Assembly (NCBI RefSeq): GCF_019216885.1
Contig: NZ_JAAQRC020000001.1
Span: 3,649,001-3,713,000 of the forward strand
Source of the DNA: Methylobacterium sp. SyP6R
GTDB lineage: Bacteria; Pseudomonadota; Alphaproteobacteria; Rhizobiales; Beijerinckiaceae
DNA length: 64,000 bases
Direction: 5' to 3'
Both the position numbers and the translations under genes were made by a program. Position 1 is the first letter of the stretch. Each line of letters starts with the position of its first letter. A model generated the notes under the pieces. That model worked only from the letters and a program-made list of their open reading frames with translations. It was not told where the DNA came from and did not search any database. Shown one piece after another: positions 31,638-41,587 of the stretch.

Positions 31638-31671
31638 CTTTTTCGGTCCTTTACAGCCCCGTAAAACGGAA

Positions 31672-31702
31672 GGGGCCACCGCGCTCGTCGCGCGGCGGCC
31701 CC
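31672..31702 (-). terminator. recA terminator
   Basis: On the minus strand GGGGCC-GCCGCGC pairs with GCGCGG-TGGCCCC around a GACGA loop, with one mismatch in 13, then TTCCGTTTT. It begins 29 bp past the recA stop and has the form of an intrinsic terminator. Confidence 0.7.
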
Positions 31703-31730
31703 CGATATCGTCGGTGCCGATCCGTTAAGA

Positions 31731-32822
<1,092 letters not shown>

Positions 32823-32882
32823 GTCGGCGGGGTCCTTATGGCAGGAGGGGCGCTAAGTCTCAATCTCGCGGCTGGGTGTTAC

Positions 32883-32897
32883 GTACTTGTTTTGTTC
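32883..32897. promoter_or_regulatory. Candidate alphaproteobacterial LexA (SOS) box
   Basis: GTAC-N7-GTTC (GTACTTGTTTTGTTC) matches the GTTC-N7-GTTC box of alphaproteobacterial LexA with one mismatch. It is centred about 68 bp upstream of the recA start, where an SOS operator is expected. Confidence 0.55.
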
Positions 32898-32946
32898 TCA
32901 TTCGGCAAGGGCGTGGGGGCATTCGCCGGGGGATTTTTCGGGGGGA

Positions 32947-33366
32947 TCAGGGGCCGTCGAGGGCCCGGAGGAGGTTGGCGTTCGACCAGGACGGCCAGCC
33001 GGTCCCGGCGAAGTCGCGGTCGTGGCTCCAGATGTCGGCATCCAGCAGCCAGGCGCAGGCGAGGAGATGCGCGTCGCTGGTCGAGCCGTTGCGGGATGCG
33101 ACGGCTTGGGAGAGGACGCGGGCTGCCTCGGGTAGTTGCTCGTCGTACGCGTAGGCCTCGATTACCGTGAGACTGCTCAGAAGTGTTTCGGCCTGCGCGA
33201 TCGTCTCCCCTCGAGCCCCTGGCAGATCGCGCAACACGCCACGAACCTCGTCGACGGCGCGAGCCGAAGTGACGAGTTTTCGGCACACTTGAACGGTCTC
33301 GAAGGCCGGACGAGACCGTCGTCCAAGGATGACGCCCAGGATGATATTGGTACCGACGACGATCAT
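32947..33366 (-). CDS. PIN-domain VapC-like toxin, first catalytic Asp replaced by Gly
   Basis: The 139-residue protein has the PIN-domain layout. MIVVGTNIILG stands where VVDTNV is expected, GSTSDAHLLACA carries the later acidic residue, and IWSHDRDFAGTG is the C-terminal acidic motif. VapC toxins are Mg-dependent RNases needing the first Asp. Here one base change (GGT for GAT) gives Gly, which should abolish or weaken cleavage. It follows its likely antitoxin by 47 bp on the same strand. The start ATG at 33366 was chosen because the PIN fold begins there. Confidence 0.82.
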   Translation of the reverse strand: MIVVGTNIILGVILGRRSRPAFETVQVCRKLVTSARAVDEVRGVLRDLPGARGETIAQAETLLSSLTVIEAYAYDEQLPEAARVLSQAVASRNGSTSDAHLLACAWLLDADIWSHDRDFAGTGWPSWSNANLLRALDGP

Positions 33367-33413
33367 CGGCGAGGGGGGACGCGACGTTCTCACAGCGACG
33401 ATCGATCAGATCG

Positions 33414-33656
33414 TCATTCGATGCCGCGCTCCGCCAGCAACCGGTCGATCGCGGCGTTCTCCTCCGGTGTCCGCCGGGCAGCCGCCGCATCGATGTCGGC
33501 CAGCACCTTGCGCATATGTTCCGGAGACACGCTGCGGATCGGCAACAGGATGCCGACGGTCGCGGTACCGTTCTTGATCGGCATCGCGTGCGGCAGCGCC
33601 TGGATCGCGCCGGCCGACATCTTCTGGAGCTCGCGCATGCTGATCGCGGTCTTCAT
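33414..33656 (-). CDS. Antitoxin of the PIN toxin pair (Phd/VapB-like)
   Basis: An 80-residue protein beginning MKTAISMRELQKMSAGAIQA and continuing PIKNGTATVGILLPI, which resembles the Phd/YefM DNA-binding part. The helical C-terminal half (TPEENAAIDRLLAERG) would wrap the toxin. AGGAGG lies 5 nt upstream of the ATG at 33656. It precedes the PIN gene, the usual antitoxin-first order. Confidence 0.75.
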   Translation of the reverse strand: MKTAISMRELQKMSAGAIQALPHAMPIKNGTATVGILLPIRSVSPEHMRKVLADIDAAAARRTPEENAAIDRLLAERGIE

Positions 33657-33728
33657 GGCCACCTCCTGGTTACATACATGGATGTAAGTCCGGCGGGCGG
33701 CGGCCACAAGGACGCGATCGGCCTCCCC

Positions 33729-36335
33729 TCACCCCGCCATCGTGGTCTTCACCGTCTCGACGAGCTGCTTCAGGCTGAACGGCTTGGGCAGGAAGTTGAA
33801 TTCCTCGCCGTCGGGCAGGTTCTTGCGGAAAGCGTCCTCGGCATAGCCCGAGACGAAGATCACCTTCAGGTTCGGATGGGCCTTGCGGAGTTCGCGCAGC
33901 AGGGTCGGGCCGTCCATCTCGGGCATCACCACGTCGGAGACGACGAGATCGACCGGCACCTCGCGCTCCTGCATGATCTGCAGGGCTTCCAGGCCCGAAG
34001 CGGCTTCCAGCACGGTGTAGCCGCGGGCGGTGAGCGCCCGGCCGTTGACGGCGCGGACCGGATCCTCGTCCTCGACCAGCAGGATCGTGCCGTGGCCGGT
34101 GAGGTCGCGGGCCGGCGGCTTCGGCGGTTCCGCCGCAGACGCGGGCGCTGCCGCTGCGGCCGGAGCGGTGCCGGATGCGGGCGAGGCGATCTCGGGCAGA
34201 GCCTCGGGAGCCTCGACCTCCGGTGCCGGCACGTGACGCGGCAGGTAGATGGCGAAGACCGTGCCCTGGCCGACGGTCGAGCGCACGTCGATATAGCCGC
34301 CGGACTGCTTGACGATGCCGAACACCGTCGAGAGACCGAGGCCCGTGCCCTTGTTGACCTCCTTGGTGGTGAAGAACGGCTCGAAGATTTTTTCCATCAC
34401 CTCCGGGGTCATGCCGGTGCCGGTGTCGCTCACCTCGATCAAGACGTGGTCGGTGCCCGGCAGGCCGTTGAGGCGCAACGCCCCCACCGCTTCCGCAATC
34501 ATGTTGGCGGTGCGGATCAGCAGGCGCCCGCCCTCCGGCATCGCGTCGCGGGCATTGACCGCGAGGTTCACGATCACCTGCTCGAACTGGTTGACGTCGG
34601 CCTTGACCGGCCAGAGGTCGCGGCCGTGCTTGAGGTCGAGCTCGACCCGCTCGCCGAGCAGGCGCTTCAAGAGCAGGGTGAGGTCGGACAGAGCCTCGCC
34701 GAGATGGATCACCTCCGGCCGCAGGGTCTGGCGGCGCGAGAAGGCCAGCAGCTGCCGCACCAGGCTCGCGGCCCGGTTGGCGTTCTGCTTGATCTGCATG
34801 ATGTCCTGGAAGGCCGGGTCGGTCGGCCGGTGGCTCGCGAGCAGGAGGTCCGAGTAGCCGATGATCGCCTGGAGCACGTTGTTGAAGTCGTGCGCGATGC
34901 CGCCGGCGAGCTGGCCGACCATCTCCATCTTCTGGGCCTGGTTGACCTGCTGCTGGAGCTGGTGCTGGGCCGTGGTGTCGAGGGCGTAGAGGATCACCGC
35001 GCCCTCGGCGCCGCCGGCCGTACCGGCGGGGCTGAGCCAGATCCGGGCCGAGCGGTTGACCGGCGCCGAGACCCCGATCTCGACCGGCGGCACGTCGCCC
35101 CGGCCTTCCGCAGCGGCGCGCGCCGCCGCCTCGATGACGTGGCGGTCGCGCTCGACCACGAAGTCGCGCACCGGCGGACCGACCTCGCTGCCGTCGCCGG
35201 TGCGCGGCAGGGTGCCGAACAGCCGCGCGAAGGAGGCGTTGGCGCGAACGAGCCGCCCGTCGGCGGCGAGCGTCGCCACCGCGACCGGGCTGGTGTTGAA
35301 GAAGCGGTCGAAGCGGAGTTCTGCCGCCTGCTGCGGATCGTCGGTCTCGCCGCCGGCGGAACGGTTGAGTACGAGGGTGCGCGAATCGCCCGGCCTTCCG
35401 TCCTGGCCGTAGGCGACCCGGTGGTAGAGCCGGGCCGAGAGCGGGTGGCCGTTGCGCCGGCGCAGGTCCAGGTCGAACCGGTCGGTGCGGACCTCGCCGG
35501 GCTCGCCCTTGCCGCCGACGAGGACGGGCCCGAGATCGTCGGGCAGGATCTCGGACAGGCGCAAGCCGCCCGAGCCGACCTGGGCCAGGTCGTGGCCGAG
35601 CCAGGCCGCGAGCGTCGCGTTCATGTAGACGACCGAGCCCTTGGGATCGACCGCCATGAAGCCCGCAGGGGCATGGTCGAGGTAGTCGATCGCGTGCTGG
35701 AGTTCCTGGAAGACGTTCTCCTGGCGCTCGCGCTCGTGGGTGATGTCGGCGACGCTCCACAGGGAGACCGGCCGGCGCGGCAGCGGCAGCGGCCGCACGC
35801 CGATGCGGAACCAGGCGAAGTCGCGCTCCGCCGTGCCGCCGGGCGGCGGCGCCATGCGGATCTCCTCCGACAGGGAGCGGCCCTCGCGCGCGGCCTGGGC
35901 GAGGCGGTAGACCGCCTCCGACACCTCCGGCGAGCCGACGAAGACCCGCTCGACGGGGCGCAGGTTGGTGAAGGTGTCGCTGCCGGCGAGCTTCAGGTAG
36001 GCGGCGTTGGCGTAGATCGGCCGGCCGCCCTCTTCCATCGCGATCATGCCGTCGGGGGCTGCATCGACCACCGCCTTGGTGACGTCGTTGCGGGTGCCCT
36101 GGCCGGTGAGCTGGATCGCCCCGATGGCGAAGGCGAACAGGCAGAACACCCCCGCCATGGCGAGCAGCGCCAGGAGGCCGAGGATAATCGGCTGCGCCTG
36201 CTCGTTGGCGACGAAGCTCAGGCCCACCGCCGCGCCGACGAGGAGGCCGGCCAGCAGCAGGAGCAGGCTGACCCGGCCGGGCCGCTCGGAGCGGTCGAGG
36301 GCGGATTCCGCCGCGGATGAGCTCAACTCCGGCAT
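33729..36335 (-). CDS. cckA: Cell-cycle hybrid histidine kinase CckA
   Basis: CckA feeds phosphate through ChpT to the master regulator CtrA in alphaproteobacteria. The 868-residue protein has two N-terminal membrane helices (about 21-75), PAS-type domains (about 88-420), and the histidine kinase core with [21 protein letters not shown] (His phospho-acceptor), [22 protein letters not shown] and [13 protein letters not shown]. After an Ala/Pro linker comes a receiver domain with [12 protein letters not shown] (Asp phospho-acceptor) and the FLPKPF lysine. It lies next to flhB on the same strand, 200 bp downstream, and is probably its own unit. Confidence 0.95.
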   Translation of the reverse strand: MPELSSSAAESALDRSERPGRVSLLLLLAGLLVGAAVGLSFVANEQAQPIILGLLALLAMAGVFCLFAFAIGAIQLTGQGTRNDVTKAVVDAAPDGMIAMEEGGRPIYANAAYLKLAGSDTFTNLRPVERVFVGSPEVSEAVYRLAQAAREGRSLSEEIRMAPPPGGTAERDFAWFRIGVRPLPLPRRPVSLWSVADITHERERQENVFQELQHAIDYLDHAPAGFMAVDPKGSVVYMNATLAAWLGHDLAQVGSGGLRLSEILPDDLGPVLVGGKGEPGEVRTDRFDLDLRRRNGHPLSARLYHRVAYGQDGRPGDSRTLVLNRSAGGETDDPQQAAELRFDRFFNTSPVAVATLAADGRLVRANASFARLFGTLPRTGDGSEVGPPVRDFVVERDRHVIEAAARAAAEGRGDVPPVEIGVSAPVNRSARIWLSPAGTAGGAEGAVILYALDTTAQHQLQQQVNQAQKMEMVGQLAGGIAHDFNNVLQAIIGYSDLLLASHRPTDPAFQDIMQIKQNANRAASLVRQLLAFSRRQTLRPEVIHLGEALSDLTLLLKRLLGERVELDLKHGRDLWPVKADVNQFEQVIVNLAVNARDAMPEGGRLLIRTANMIAEAVGALRLNGLPGTDHVLIEVSDTGTGMTPEVMEKIFEPFFTTKEVNKGTGLGLSTVFGIVKQSGGYIDVRSTVGQGTVFAIYLPRHVPAPEVEAPEALPEIASPASGTAPAAAAAPASAAEPPKPPARDLTGHGTILLVEDEDPVRAVNGRALTARGYTVLEAASGLEALQIMQEREVPVDLVVSDVVMPEMDGPTLLRELRKAHPNLKVIFVSGYAEDAFRKNLPDGEEFNFLPKPFSLKQLVETVKTTMAG

Positions 36336-36535
36336 GTCGCCTCGACACTCCCCAGGGGCCGGCGCCGCGTCCGGATCCCGATTCTCTTGCCCATAACGGG
36401 CCGTCTCGTCCGTTCCCTAGCAGGCACGGCGTTTCCGTGGAATGAATTCCCGGTTCGTTCCGGCACGCTAAAGCGCCTTCGCTCAGGCGCCGCGCGGGCT
36501 TGACGCGGCCCGAGCGGAATCGGCCGGGCCGCGGA

Positions 36536-37600
36536 TCAGTGCCGCCGCCGCAGGCGCAGCACGTAGCCGATCACCTCGGCGACCGCGCGGTAATGCTCGG
36601 GCGGCACCGCCTCGTCGATGTCGACGGTGGCGTGGAGCGCGCGCGCGAGTGGCGGGTTCTCGACCACCGGCACGCCGTGCTCGCGCCCTACCTCGCGGAT
36701 GCGGAAGGCGAGCGCGTCGACGCCCTTGGCGACGCAGACGGGTGCCGCCATCCCGGCCTCGTAGCGGAGCGCCACCGCGTAGTGGGTCGGGTTGGTGACG
36801 ATCACGCTGGCCCCCGGCACCGCCGCCATCATGCGCTTCTTGACCCGCTGCATGCGGATCTGGCGCAGGCGCCCCTTCACCTCCGGGTTGCCGTCCTGCT
36901 CCTTCATCTCCTCCTTCATCTCCTGCTTCGACATGCGAAGCTTGGCCCGCCAGCGGAAGCGCTGGTAGAAGGCGTCGCCGAGGGTGACGACGACGTAGGA
37001 GGCCAGCACCGCGCCCATCAGCCGCAGGCAGAGCGCGAGGGTGCCCTGGAGCACGCCCTGCGGCTCGATCCGGGCGAAGGCCTCGAGCCGGTCGCGGTCG
37101 CCCCACAGGACCATACCGGCGGCGATGCCGACGAGGAGGATCTTGACGACCCCCTTGCCGAACTGGAACCACGCCTCGGGGCCGAGCAGCCGCTTGAGGC
37201 CGGCCATCGGCGAGACCCGGCTGAATTTCGGCGCGAGCGTCTCGGTGGTCCAGACCAGGGGGTGCTGGAACAGGCCGCCGACGAGGCCCGCCGCCGCCAC
37301 CGCCCCCATCGGCACGGCGAGCGCGAGGAGCCCGGCGAGGAGCGCACGGCGGCCGAAGGCGAGGTAGCCGGCCGGATCGGAGGGCACCTCGTGCAGATGT
37401 GCGAGGAGACCGCGCAGGTCGGCGAGCAGGCCGCGGGCGAGGGGCGCGGCGCCGATCATCAACACCAGCGTGAAGGCGCCGAGCATCAGGAAGGTGTTGA
37501 CCTCCTGGCTCGTCGCGACGTCGCCCCGCTTGATCGCGTCGTCGAGGCGTCGCTGGGTCGGGTCTTCGGTGCGGTCTTCCTGGTCGGCCTGTTCCGACAT
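36536..37600 (-). CDS. flhB: Flagellar type III export apparatus protein FlhB
   Basis: FlhB controls substrate switching in the flagellar export gate. The 354-residue protein opens with EDRTEDPTQRRLDDA. Four membrane helices (about 35-210) are followed by a cytoplasmic domain with the NPTH autocleavage site in VIVTNPTHYAVALRY. The ATG at 37600 has GAGGG upstream. It starts 4 bp after fliR ends, so the two are in one operon. Confidence 0.96.
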   Translation of the reverse strand: MSEQADQEDRTEDPTQRRLDDAIKRGDVATSQEVNTFLMLGAFTLVLMIGAAPLARGLLADLRGLLAHLHEVPSDPAGYLAFGRRALLAGLLALAVPMGAVAAAGLVGGLFQHPLVWTTETLAPKFSRVSPMAGLKRLLGPEAWFQFGKGVVKILLVGIAAGMVLWGDRDRLEAFARIEPQGVLQGTLALCLRLMGAVLASYVVVTLGDAFYQRFRWRAKLRMSKQEMKEEMKEQDGNPEVKGRLRQIRMQRVKKRMMAAVPGASVIVTNPTHYAVALRYEAGMAAPVCVAKGVDALAFRIREVGREHGVPVVENPPLARALHATVDIDEAVPPEHYRAVAEVIGYVLRLRRRH

Positions 37601-37604
37601 CCGC

Positions 37605-38378
37605 TCACGCCCTCCCGAGATCGGCCAGGAAGCGGCCGAGATCGTCGACGAACACCCCCATGATCACCCCGATCGTCGCCAGGAAGACCAGCATGCCGAT
37701 CAGGATCGCCGCCGGGGTGGCGACGAAGAACACCTGCATCTGCGGCATCAGGCGCGAGAGCACGCCGAGGCCGAGGTTGAACAGGATGCCGAAGGCGATG
37801 AACGGCGCCGAGATCTGCACCGCCAGGGTGAAGCCGCGGGCCACCGCCTGCACCGCGAAGGCGGCGGCATCGCCCGTCGCCGGCATGCCGACCGGCGGCA
37901 TCAGGGCGTAGGAATCGCGGATGCCGGCGAGCGCCAGGTGGTGCAGGTCGGAGGCGAGCACGAGGGTGAGGCCGAGCAGGCTCAAGAAGCTGCCGAGCGT
38001 CGCCTGCTGATTGCCGAGGGACGGGTCGACCGTCATCGCGTAGGAGAGGCCGAGCTGCTGGGCGATGATCGTCCCGGCGGTTTGGAGCGCGGCGATGACC
38101 GCCCGCACGCTCAGGCCCAGCACCAGCCCGACCGCGATCTCGCCGAACAGCACGCCGACGAGCGCCGTGCCGGCGCCGCCGGGCTCCGGGCCGGTGCCCC
38201 CGGGAAGCAGCGGGCGGGCGACCGGAAACAGCACCAGGGAGAGCAGCAGCGCGAAGGCGAGGCGCAGGCGCGGCGTCACCATCGCCTCGCCGACGCCCGG
38301 CATCAGCATCACCAGCGTGCCGACCCGCGCGAAGGTGAGGAGGTAGGCCGAGGCGAGGCCGGGAAGGAGGAGGTTCAC
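37605..38378 (-). CDS. fliR: Flagellar export apparatus protein FliR
   Basis: FliR is part of the FliPQR export-gate core. The 257-residue protein has six membrane segments and the family pattern FARVGTLVMLMPGVGEAMVTPRLR near the N terminus, split here as FARVGTLVML and PGVGEAMVTPRLR. LLGLTLVLASDLHHLAL is also typical. The GTG at 38378 (VNLLLPGLASAY) was chosen because homology starts there. A longer ATG-type reading adds about 18 residues. It is separated from fliQ by 271 bp that hold a palindromic repeat. Confidence 0.93.
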   Translation of the reverse strand: MNLLLPGLASAYLLTFARVGTLVMLMPGVGEAMVTPRLRLAFALLLSLVLFPVARPLLPGGTGPEPGGAGTALVGVLFGEIAVGLVLGLSVRAVIAALQTAGTIIAQQLGLSYAMTVDPSLGNQQATLGSFLSLLGLTLVLASDLHHLALAGIRDSYALMPPVGMPATGDAAAFAVQAVARGFTLAVQISAPFIAFGILFNLGLGVLSRLMPQMQVFFVATPAAILIGMLVFLATIGVIMGVFVDDLGRFLADLGRA

Positions 38379-38444
38379 GTCCGGGGCGACTCGGGGTGAA
38401 TAGGGATTGTCGAACTCGGCTCGGCGCATCGAGCGGCCCGTCCC

Positions 38445-38573
38445 AACCACGACCTCATCCCGAGGTGCGACTGGAAGGAGCCTCGAAGGAGTGCTCCAGG
38501 GATCGCAGCGGCATCTGGAGCCCTCCTTCGAGGCCTCCGCTTCGCTTCGGCACCTCAGGATGAGGTCGCGGTT
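38445..38573. repeat. GACCTCA-type palindromic repeat between fliR and fliQ
   Basis: AACC-GACCTCATCC-GAGGTGC at the left pairs with GCACCTC-GGATGAGGTC-GGTT at the right. The inner arms CTCGAAGGAG and CTCCTTCGAG flank the core CCAGGGATCGCAGCGGCATC. A degenerate copy is at 6781-6935. Its hairpin sits inside an otherwise tight flagellar gene cluster. Confidence 0.85.
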
Positions 38574-38649
38574 AGGATGAAACAGGCTTCCGTGATTCGC
38601 CGCCCGCAAGTCAAATCCGTGCTCGACCCGCTCATCCGGATTCCCCCGC

Positions 38650-38916
38650 TCAACCCCCGGAGGCGATCCGGGCGGCGATGCGGGTCATGTAGCCGGCCAG
38701 CGCATCGCCCATGAAGGGCAGCATCAGCAGCATCGCGGCGAAGACCGCGACGATCTTGGGCACGTAGATCAGGGTCTGTTCCTGGATCTGGGTCAGGGCC
38801 TGGAACAGCGACACGACGAGGCCCACGACGAGGGCGACGACCATCAGCGGGCCGGCGACCTTCAGGAAGGTGAGGATGCCGTCGCGGGCGACGTCGAGAA
38901 TGGCGAGACCGGTCAT
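38650..38916 (-). CDS. fliQ: Flagellar export apparatus protein FliQ
   Basis: This 88-residue protein with two membrane helices matches FliQ. VVALVVGLVVSLFQALTQIQ is followed by the conserved EQTLIYVPKI, then a second hydrophobic helix. It joins FliP and FliR in the export gate. The ATG at 38916 lies 17 bp after the fliE stop. Confidence 0.94.
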   Translation of the reverse strand: MTGLAILDVARDGILTFLKVAGPLMVVALVVGLVVSLFQALTQIQEQTLIYVPKIVAVFAAMLLMLPFMGDALAGYMTRIAARIASGG

Positions 38917-38933
38917 CGGGCGCCAACGCTTCC

Positions 38934-39248
38934 TTAAATCTGCATCCGCATGATGTCCTCGTAGGCCGAGATCACCCGGTCGCGCACCGCCACCAGGGTC
39001 TGGAGCGCGGTCTCGCTCTCGGCCACGGCGGTCACCACGTCGACGACGTTGGCCTTGCCGGCGGCGACCGCCATGGCCTGGCCGTCGGCGCGCTTGCCGG
39101 CTTCCGACACCCCGTCGAGGGCCGACGACAGGAGCTGGGTGAAGCCGCCCTCCCCCGTGCCGGCTCCCCCGGCGATGCCGGAGGTGGGCGTGCGGCCCAT
39201 GTTCTGGATGGCGGCGTAGGCGCCGGCCGCGAAAGCGTTGGTGGTCAT
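38934..39248 (-). CDS. fliE: Flagellar hook-basal body protein FliE
   Basis: FliE joins the MS ring to the rod. The 104-residue product ends with the family block VDVVTAVAESETALQTLVAV and VISAYEDIMRMQI. The ATG at 39248 follows the flgC stop by 2 bp, so the genes are coupled. An in-frame extension upstream is a shadow of flgC. Confidence 0.93.
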   Translation of the reverse strand: MTTNAFAAGAYAAIQNMGRTPTSGIAGGAGTGEGGFTQLLSSALDGVSEAGKRADGQAMAVAAGKANVVDVVTAVAESETALQTLVAVRDRVISAYEDIMRMQI

Positions 39249-39250
39249 GG

Positions 39251-39661
39251 TCAGGCCTTGAGGATGTCGATGGTGCGGGACACCATGCGGTTGGTGAGCG
39301 TGACCATGTTGAGGTTCGCCTCGTAGGAGCGCTGGGCCTCGCGCATGTCGACGGTCTCGACGAGGACGTTGACGTTGGGCATCCGCACGCTGCCGTTGGC
39401 GTCGGCGGCGGGGTTGCCCGGATCCTGCTTGGAGCGGAACGGGCTCTGGTCCTTGCGCACCCGGCCCAGATCCACCACCGAGGCGTCGAGCTCGCGGTCG
39501 ACGTGGTTGGTGAAGGTCGGGATCTTGCGCCGGTAGGGCTCGGCGGTGGCGCTGGTGGGCGCCGAATCCGCGTTGGCGATGTTCTCCGAGATCACCCGCA
39601 TCCGGCCCGACTGGACCTTGAGTCCGGACGCCGCGATGCCGATCGCCTTGCTGAAATCCAT
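39251..39661 (-). CDS. flgC: Flagellar basal-body rod protein FlgC
   Basis: FlgC is a proximal rod subunit. The 136-residue protein has the rod-family N terminus SGLKVQSGRMRVISENIANA and the C-terminal MREAQRSYEANLNMV with a final helix. It lies between flgB and fliE in a leftward operon. Confidence 0.95.
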   Translation of the reverse strand: MDFSKAIGIAASGLKVQSGRMRVISENIANADSAPTSATAEPYRRKIPTFTNHVDRELDASVVDLGRVRKDQSPFRSKQDPGNPAADANGSVRMPNVNVLVETVDMREAQRSYEANLNMVTLTNRMVSRTIDILKA

Positions 39662-39747
39662 GGGAACCCACCTCGGGTCGGTGTGACGAAGTTTCGGGGA
39701 GCCGACTGGCGCGGCAGGAGCCGGCGCGGCGGCGGGTTCGGGAGGAA

Positions 39748-40152
39748 CTATTTGCCGACCGCGATGCGCAGGGTCTGCAGGCTCTTGCGGTAGAGGAGGC
39801 TCGCCAGCTGGTAGTCGCCCTGGTTGTCGGCGGCCTTCAGCATCTCGTCCTCAAGGCTCACGGCGTTGCCGCTCGGCATCATCTCGAAGCGCGTGCCCGC
39901 CCGCTCCTCCGGCGGGGAGGCCTGGCCGGTCCCGGCGAGGTGGACGAGGCTGGTGCGCTCCAGGCCGACCCCCGGCAAGCCGGCGGCCGCCAGGGTGCCG
40001 TCGGGGCGGAAGCGCGGCGCCTTGAGATCGTGGGCCTTGAAGCCCGGCGTGTCGGCATTGGCGACGTTCTCGGCCAGGACCTTCTGGCGCGTCTGCTGCC
40101 ACTGCATCCGGTTGCGCAACATCGCGACGAGGGGGAGATCGGTGACCGACAC
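39748..40152 (-). CDS. flgB: Flagellar basal-body rod protein FlgB
   Basis: FlgB is the other proximal rod subunit. The 134-residue product has MLRNRMQWQQTRQKVLAENV and ANADTPGFKAHDLKAPRF. The GTG at 40152 (VSVTDLPLVAML) has GGAAGG 7 nt upstream and begins the leftward flgB-flgC-fliE-fliQ(-fliR-flhB) cluster. A perfect CtrA box lies about 45 bp upstream. Confidence 0.92.
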   Translation of the reverse strand: MSVTDLPLVAMLRNRMQWQQTRQKVLAENVANADTPGFKAHDLKAPRFRPDGTLAAAGLPGVGLERTSLVHLAGTGQASPPEERAGTRFEMMPSGNAVSLEDEMLKAADNQGDYQLASLLYRKSLQTLRIAVGK

Positions 40153-40198
40153 GGGCGGGCCTTCCGGTTTTGACCGGCACAATCTGCCTAGCGCATGG

Positions 40199-40213
40199 TT
40201 AAAACCTGGTTAA
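40199..40213. promoter_or_regulatory. CtrA-binding site, perfect TTAA-N7-TTAA
   Basis: TTAA-AACCTGG-TTAA is a full match to the CtrA consensus, between the divergent flgB and fliO genes. In DNA of about 70% G+C such a match is expected by chance far less than once in 64 kb. It probably controls the leftward rod/export operon, and possibly fliO as well. Confidence 0.75.
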
Positions 40214-40268
40214 GACGACACCTGTCGTCGCGTCCCGCGCGGCTCGTCCGCAACGCCTCTCAAAGCTG

Positions 40269-40283
40269 TTAACGATATGTAAA
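40269..40283. promoter_or_regulatory. Second CtrA-like site, one mismatch
   Basis: TTAA-CGATATG-TAAA differs from the CtrA consensus by one base. It lies 73 bp upstream of the fliO start and 56 bp from the perfect site, in the same divergent region. Confidence 0.5.
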
Positions 40284-40356
40284 CGTCCCCTGCGCAGGCC
40301 CGGCACAGCCGTGCTAGAAGGCTCCCCATCGTCGGCGTGCCCCGCGTGCGCCTCAT

Positions 40357-41544
40357 ATGAGAGACCATGCTTTGCTCTCCTCGATCCTCGGGACGGACGG
40401 TTCGCCCTTGCTCTCCTACCTGATCGTCTTCCTGATCATGGTCGTGCTCCTCAGCCTGTTCGCCCTCGGGGCGAAACGGTTCGCCCGGGGCCGCCTCACC
40501 CTGGGGGGCAACGGCGGGACCGGCCGCAGCCGGCAGCCGCGGCTCGGCATCGTCGACATCTACGAGCTGGACCGGCAGCGCCAGCTGATCCTGTTGCGGC
40601 GCGACAACACCGAGCACCTGCTGCTGGTCGGCGGACCGAACGACGTGGTGGTCGAGCGCAACATCGTGCGGACCGGCAGCACCCGGGTGACGGCGGAGCT
40701 GGCCGACCGGTCGGAGCCCGAGAGCGAGGCCCCGCTCCCCCTGCCCGCGGGCACCGAACCGGCGCCCCTGCCGCCGCCCTTCCCCGAGCCGGAGCCCGAA
40801 CGGGTCGCGGCCGCCTTCGCGCCGATCCCCCGGCAGGATGCCCCGGCCCCGGATCTGCCGCCCGAGCCGGCGCGGCCGTCCTCGCGCTTCAACGCCTCGC
40901 GCCGGGTCGAGCCGCCGAGCCTGCGCGCCGCCCGCCAGACGCCGCCTCCCCTGGAGATGCCGTCGGCTCCAGAGGCGCCTCCTTTCGCGGCTCCCGCCTT
41001 CACCGCGCCGGTGCCGCCGGTGGTGCCGGCTCCGCCGCCGACGCCGGAACCGGTCCCGACCCCCGAGCCGGTTCCCGCCCCGGCCGGCACCCGCGGGGCC
41101 GAGCCGCGGACCGTGGATGCAGCGATCCTCAACGACATGGCCCGCCAGCTCGAGGAGGCCCTGCGGCGGCCTTCCTCGGCGGTGGCACCGGCCCGCCCGG
41201 CCGCCCCGGTGACGGCGAGCCCGCCGCCGGAGCCCGAGCCGGCCCCACCGGAGCCGGCGCCCCCGCCGCCCCCGCCGCCGGAGCCCGAACCGGTCCCACC
41301 GCCCCCGCCGGAGCCGAAACCCATCCCCGAGCCGCCTCCGCCCCCGCCGCCGGAGCCCGAGCCGGCCTCGTCCCCCCCGCCGGAGCCGGAACCCATCCCC
41401 GAGCCGCCCCCGGCTCCTCCGCCCCCGCCGCCGGAAGAGCCGGCCCCGGCCGCGAAGCCGGCCTCGGTCCAGAACCCGTTCTCGGTCGAGGAGATCGAGG
41501 CCGAGTTCGCCCGGCTCCTCGGCCGGCCGCTCGACAAGCGCTGA
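40357..41544 (+). CDS. fliO: FliO-like flagellar protein with long proline-rich tail
   Basis: The N-terminal 105 residues fit FliO, an assembly factor for FliP. A single membrane helix (SPLLSYLIVFLIMVVLLSLF) precedes a small beta domain with LGIVDIYELDRQRQLILLRR and HLLLVGG. Residues about 120-370 are a low-complexity region of Pro, Glu and Ala with repeated PPEPEP blocks. The end carries a short conserved-looking SVEEIEAEFARLLGRPL. It lies 122 bp upstream of fliP on the same strand, which supports the call. The tail is unusual for FliO. Confidence 0.8.
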   Translation: MRDHALLSSILGTDGSPLLSYLIVFLIMVVLLSLFALGAKRFARGRLTLGGNGGTGRSRQPRLGIVDIYELDRQRQLILLRRDNTEHLLLVGGPNDVVVERNIVRTGSTRVTAELADRSEPESEAPLPLPAGTEPAPLPPPFPEPEPERVAAAFAPIPRQDAPAPDLPPEPARPSSRFNASRRVEPPSLRAARQTPPPLEMPSAPEAPPFAAPAFTAPVPPVVPAPPPTPEPVPTPEPVPAPAGTRGAEPRTVDAAILNDMARQLEEALRRPSSAVAPARPAAPVTASPPPEPEPAPPEPAPPPPPPPEPEPVPPPPPEPKPIPEPPPPPPPEPEPASSPPPEPEPIPEPPPAPPPPPPEEPAPAAKPASVQNPFSVEEIEAEFARLLGRPLDKR

Positions 41545-41587
41545 TCCTCTCGCCGATCCCCGGGCGTCCGGGGCTGTTGCATCGGAA

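Larger units (their letters stand above)
31392..31730. other. MAPEG/recA convergent gap
   Basis: This 339-bp gap is filled by the second copy of the composite palindromic repeat (31422-31637) and a terminator-like hairpin for recA (31672-31702). Confidence 0.7.
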
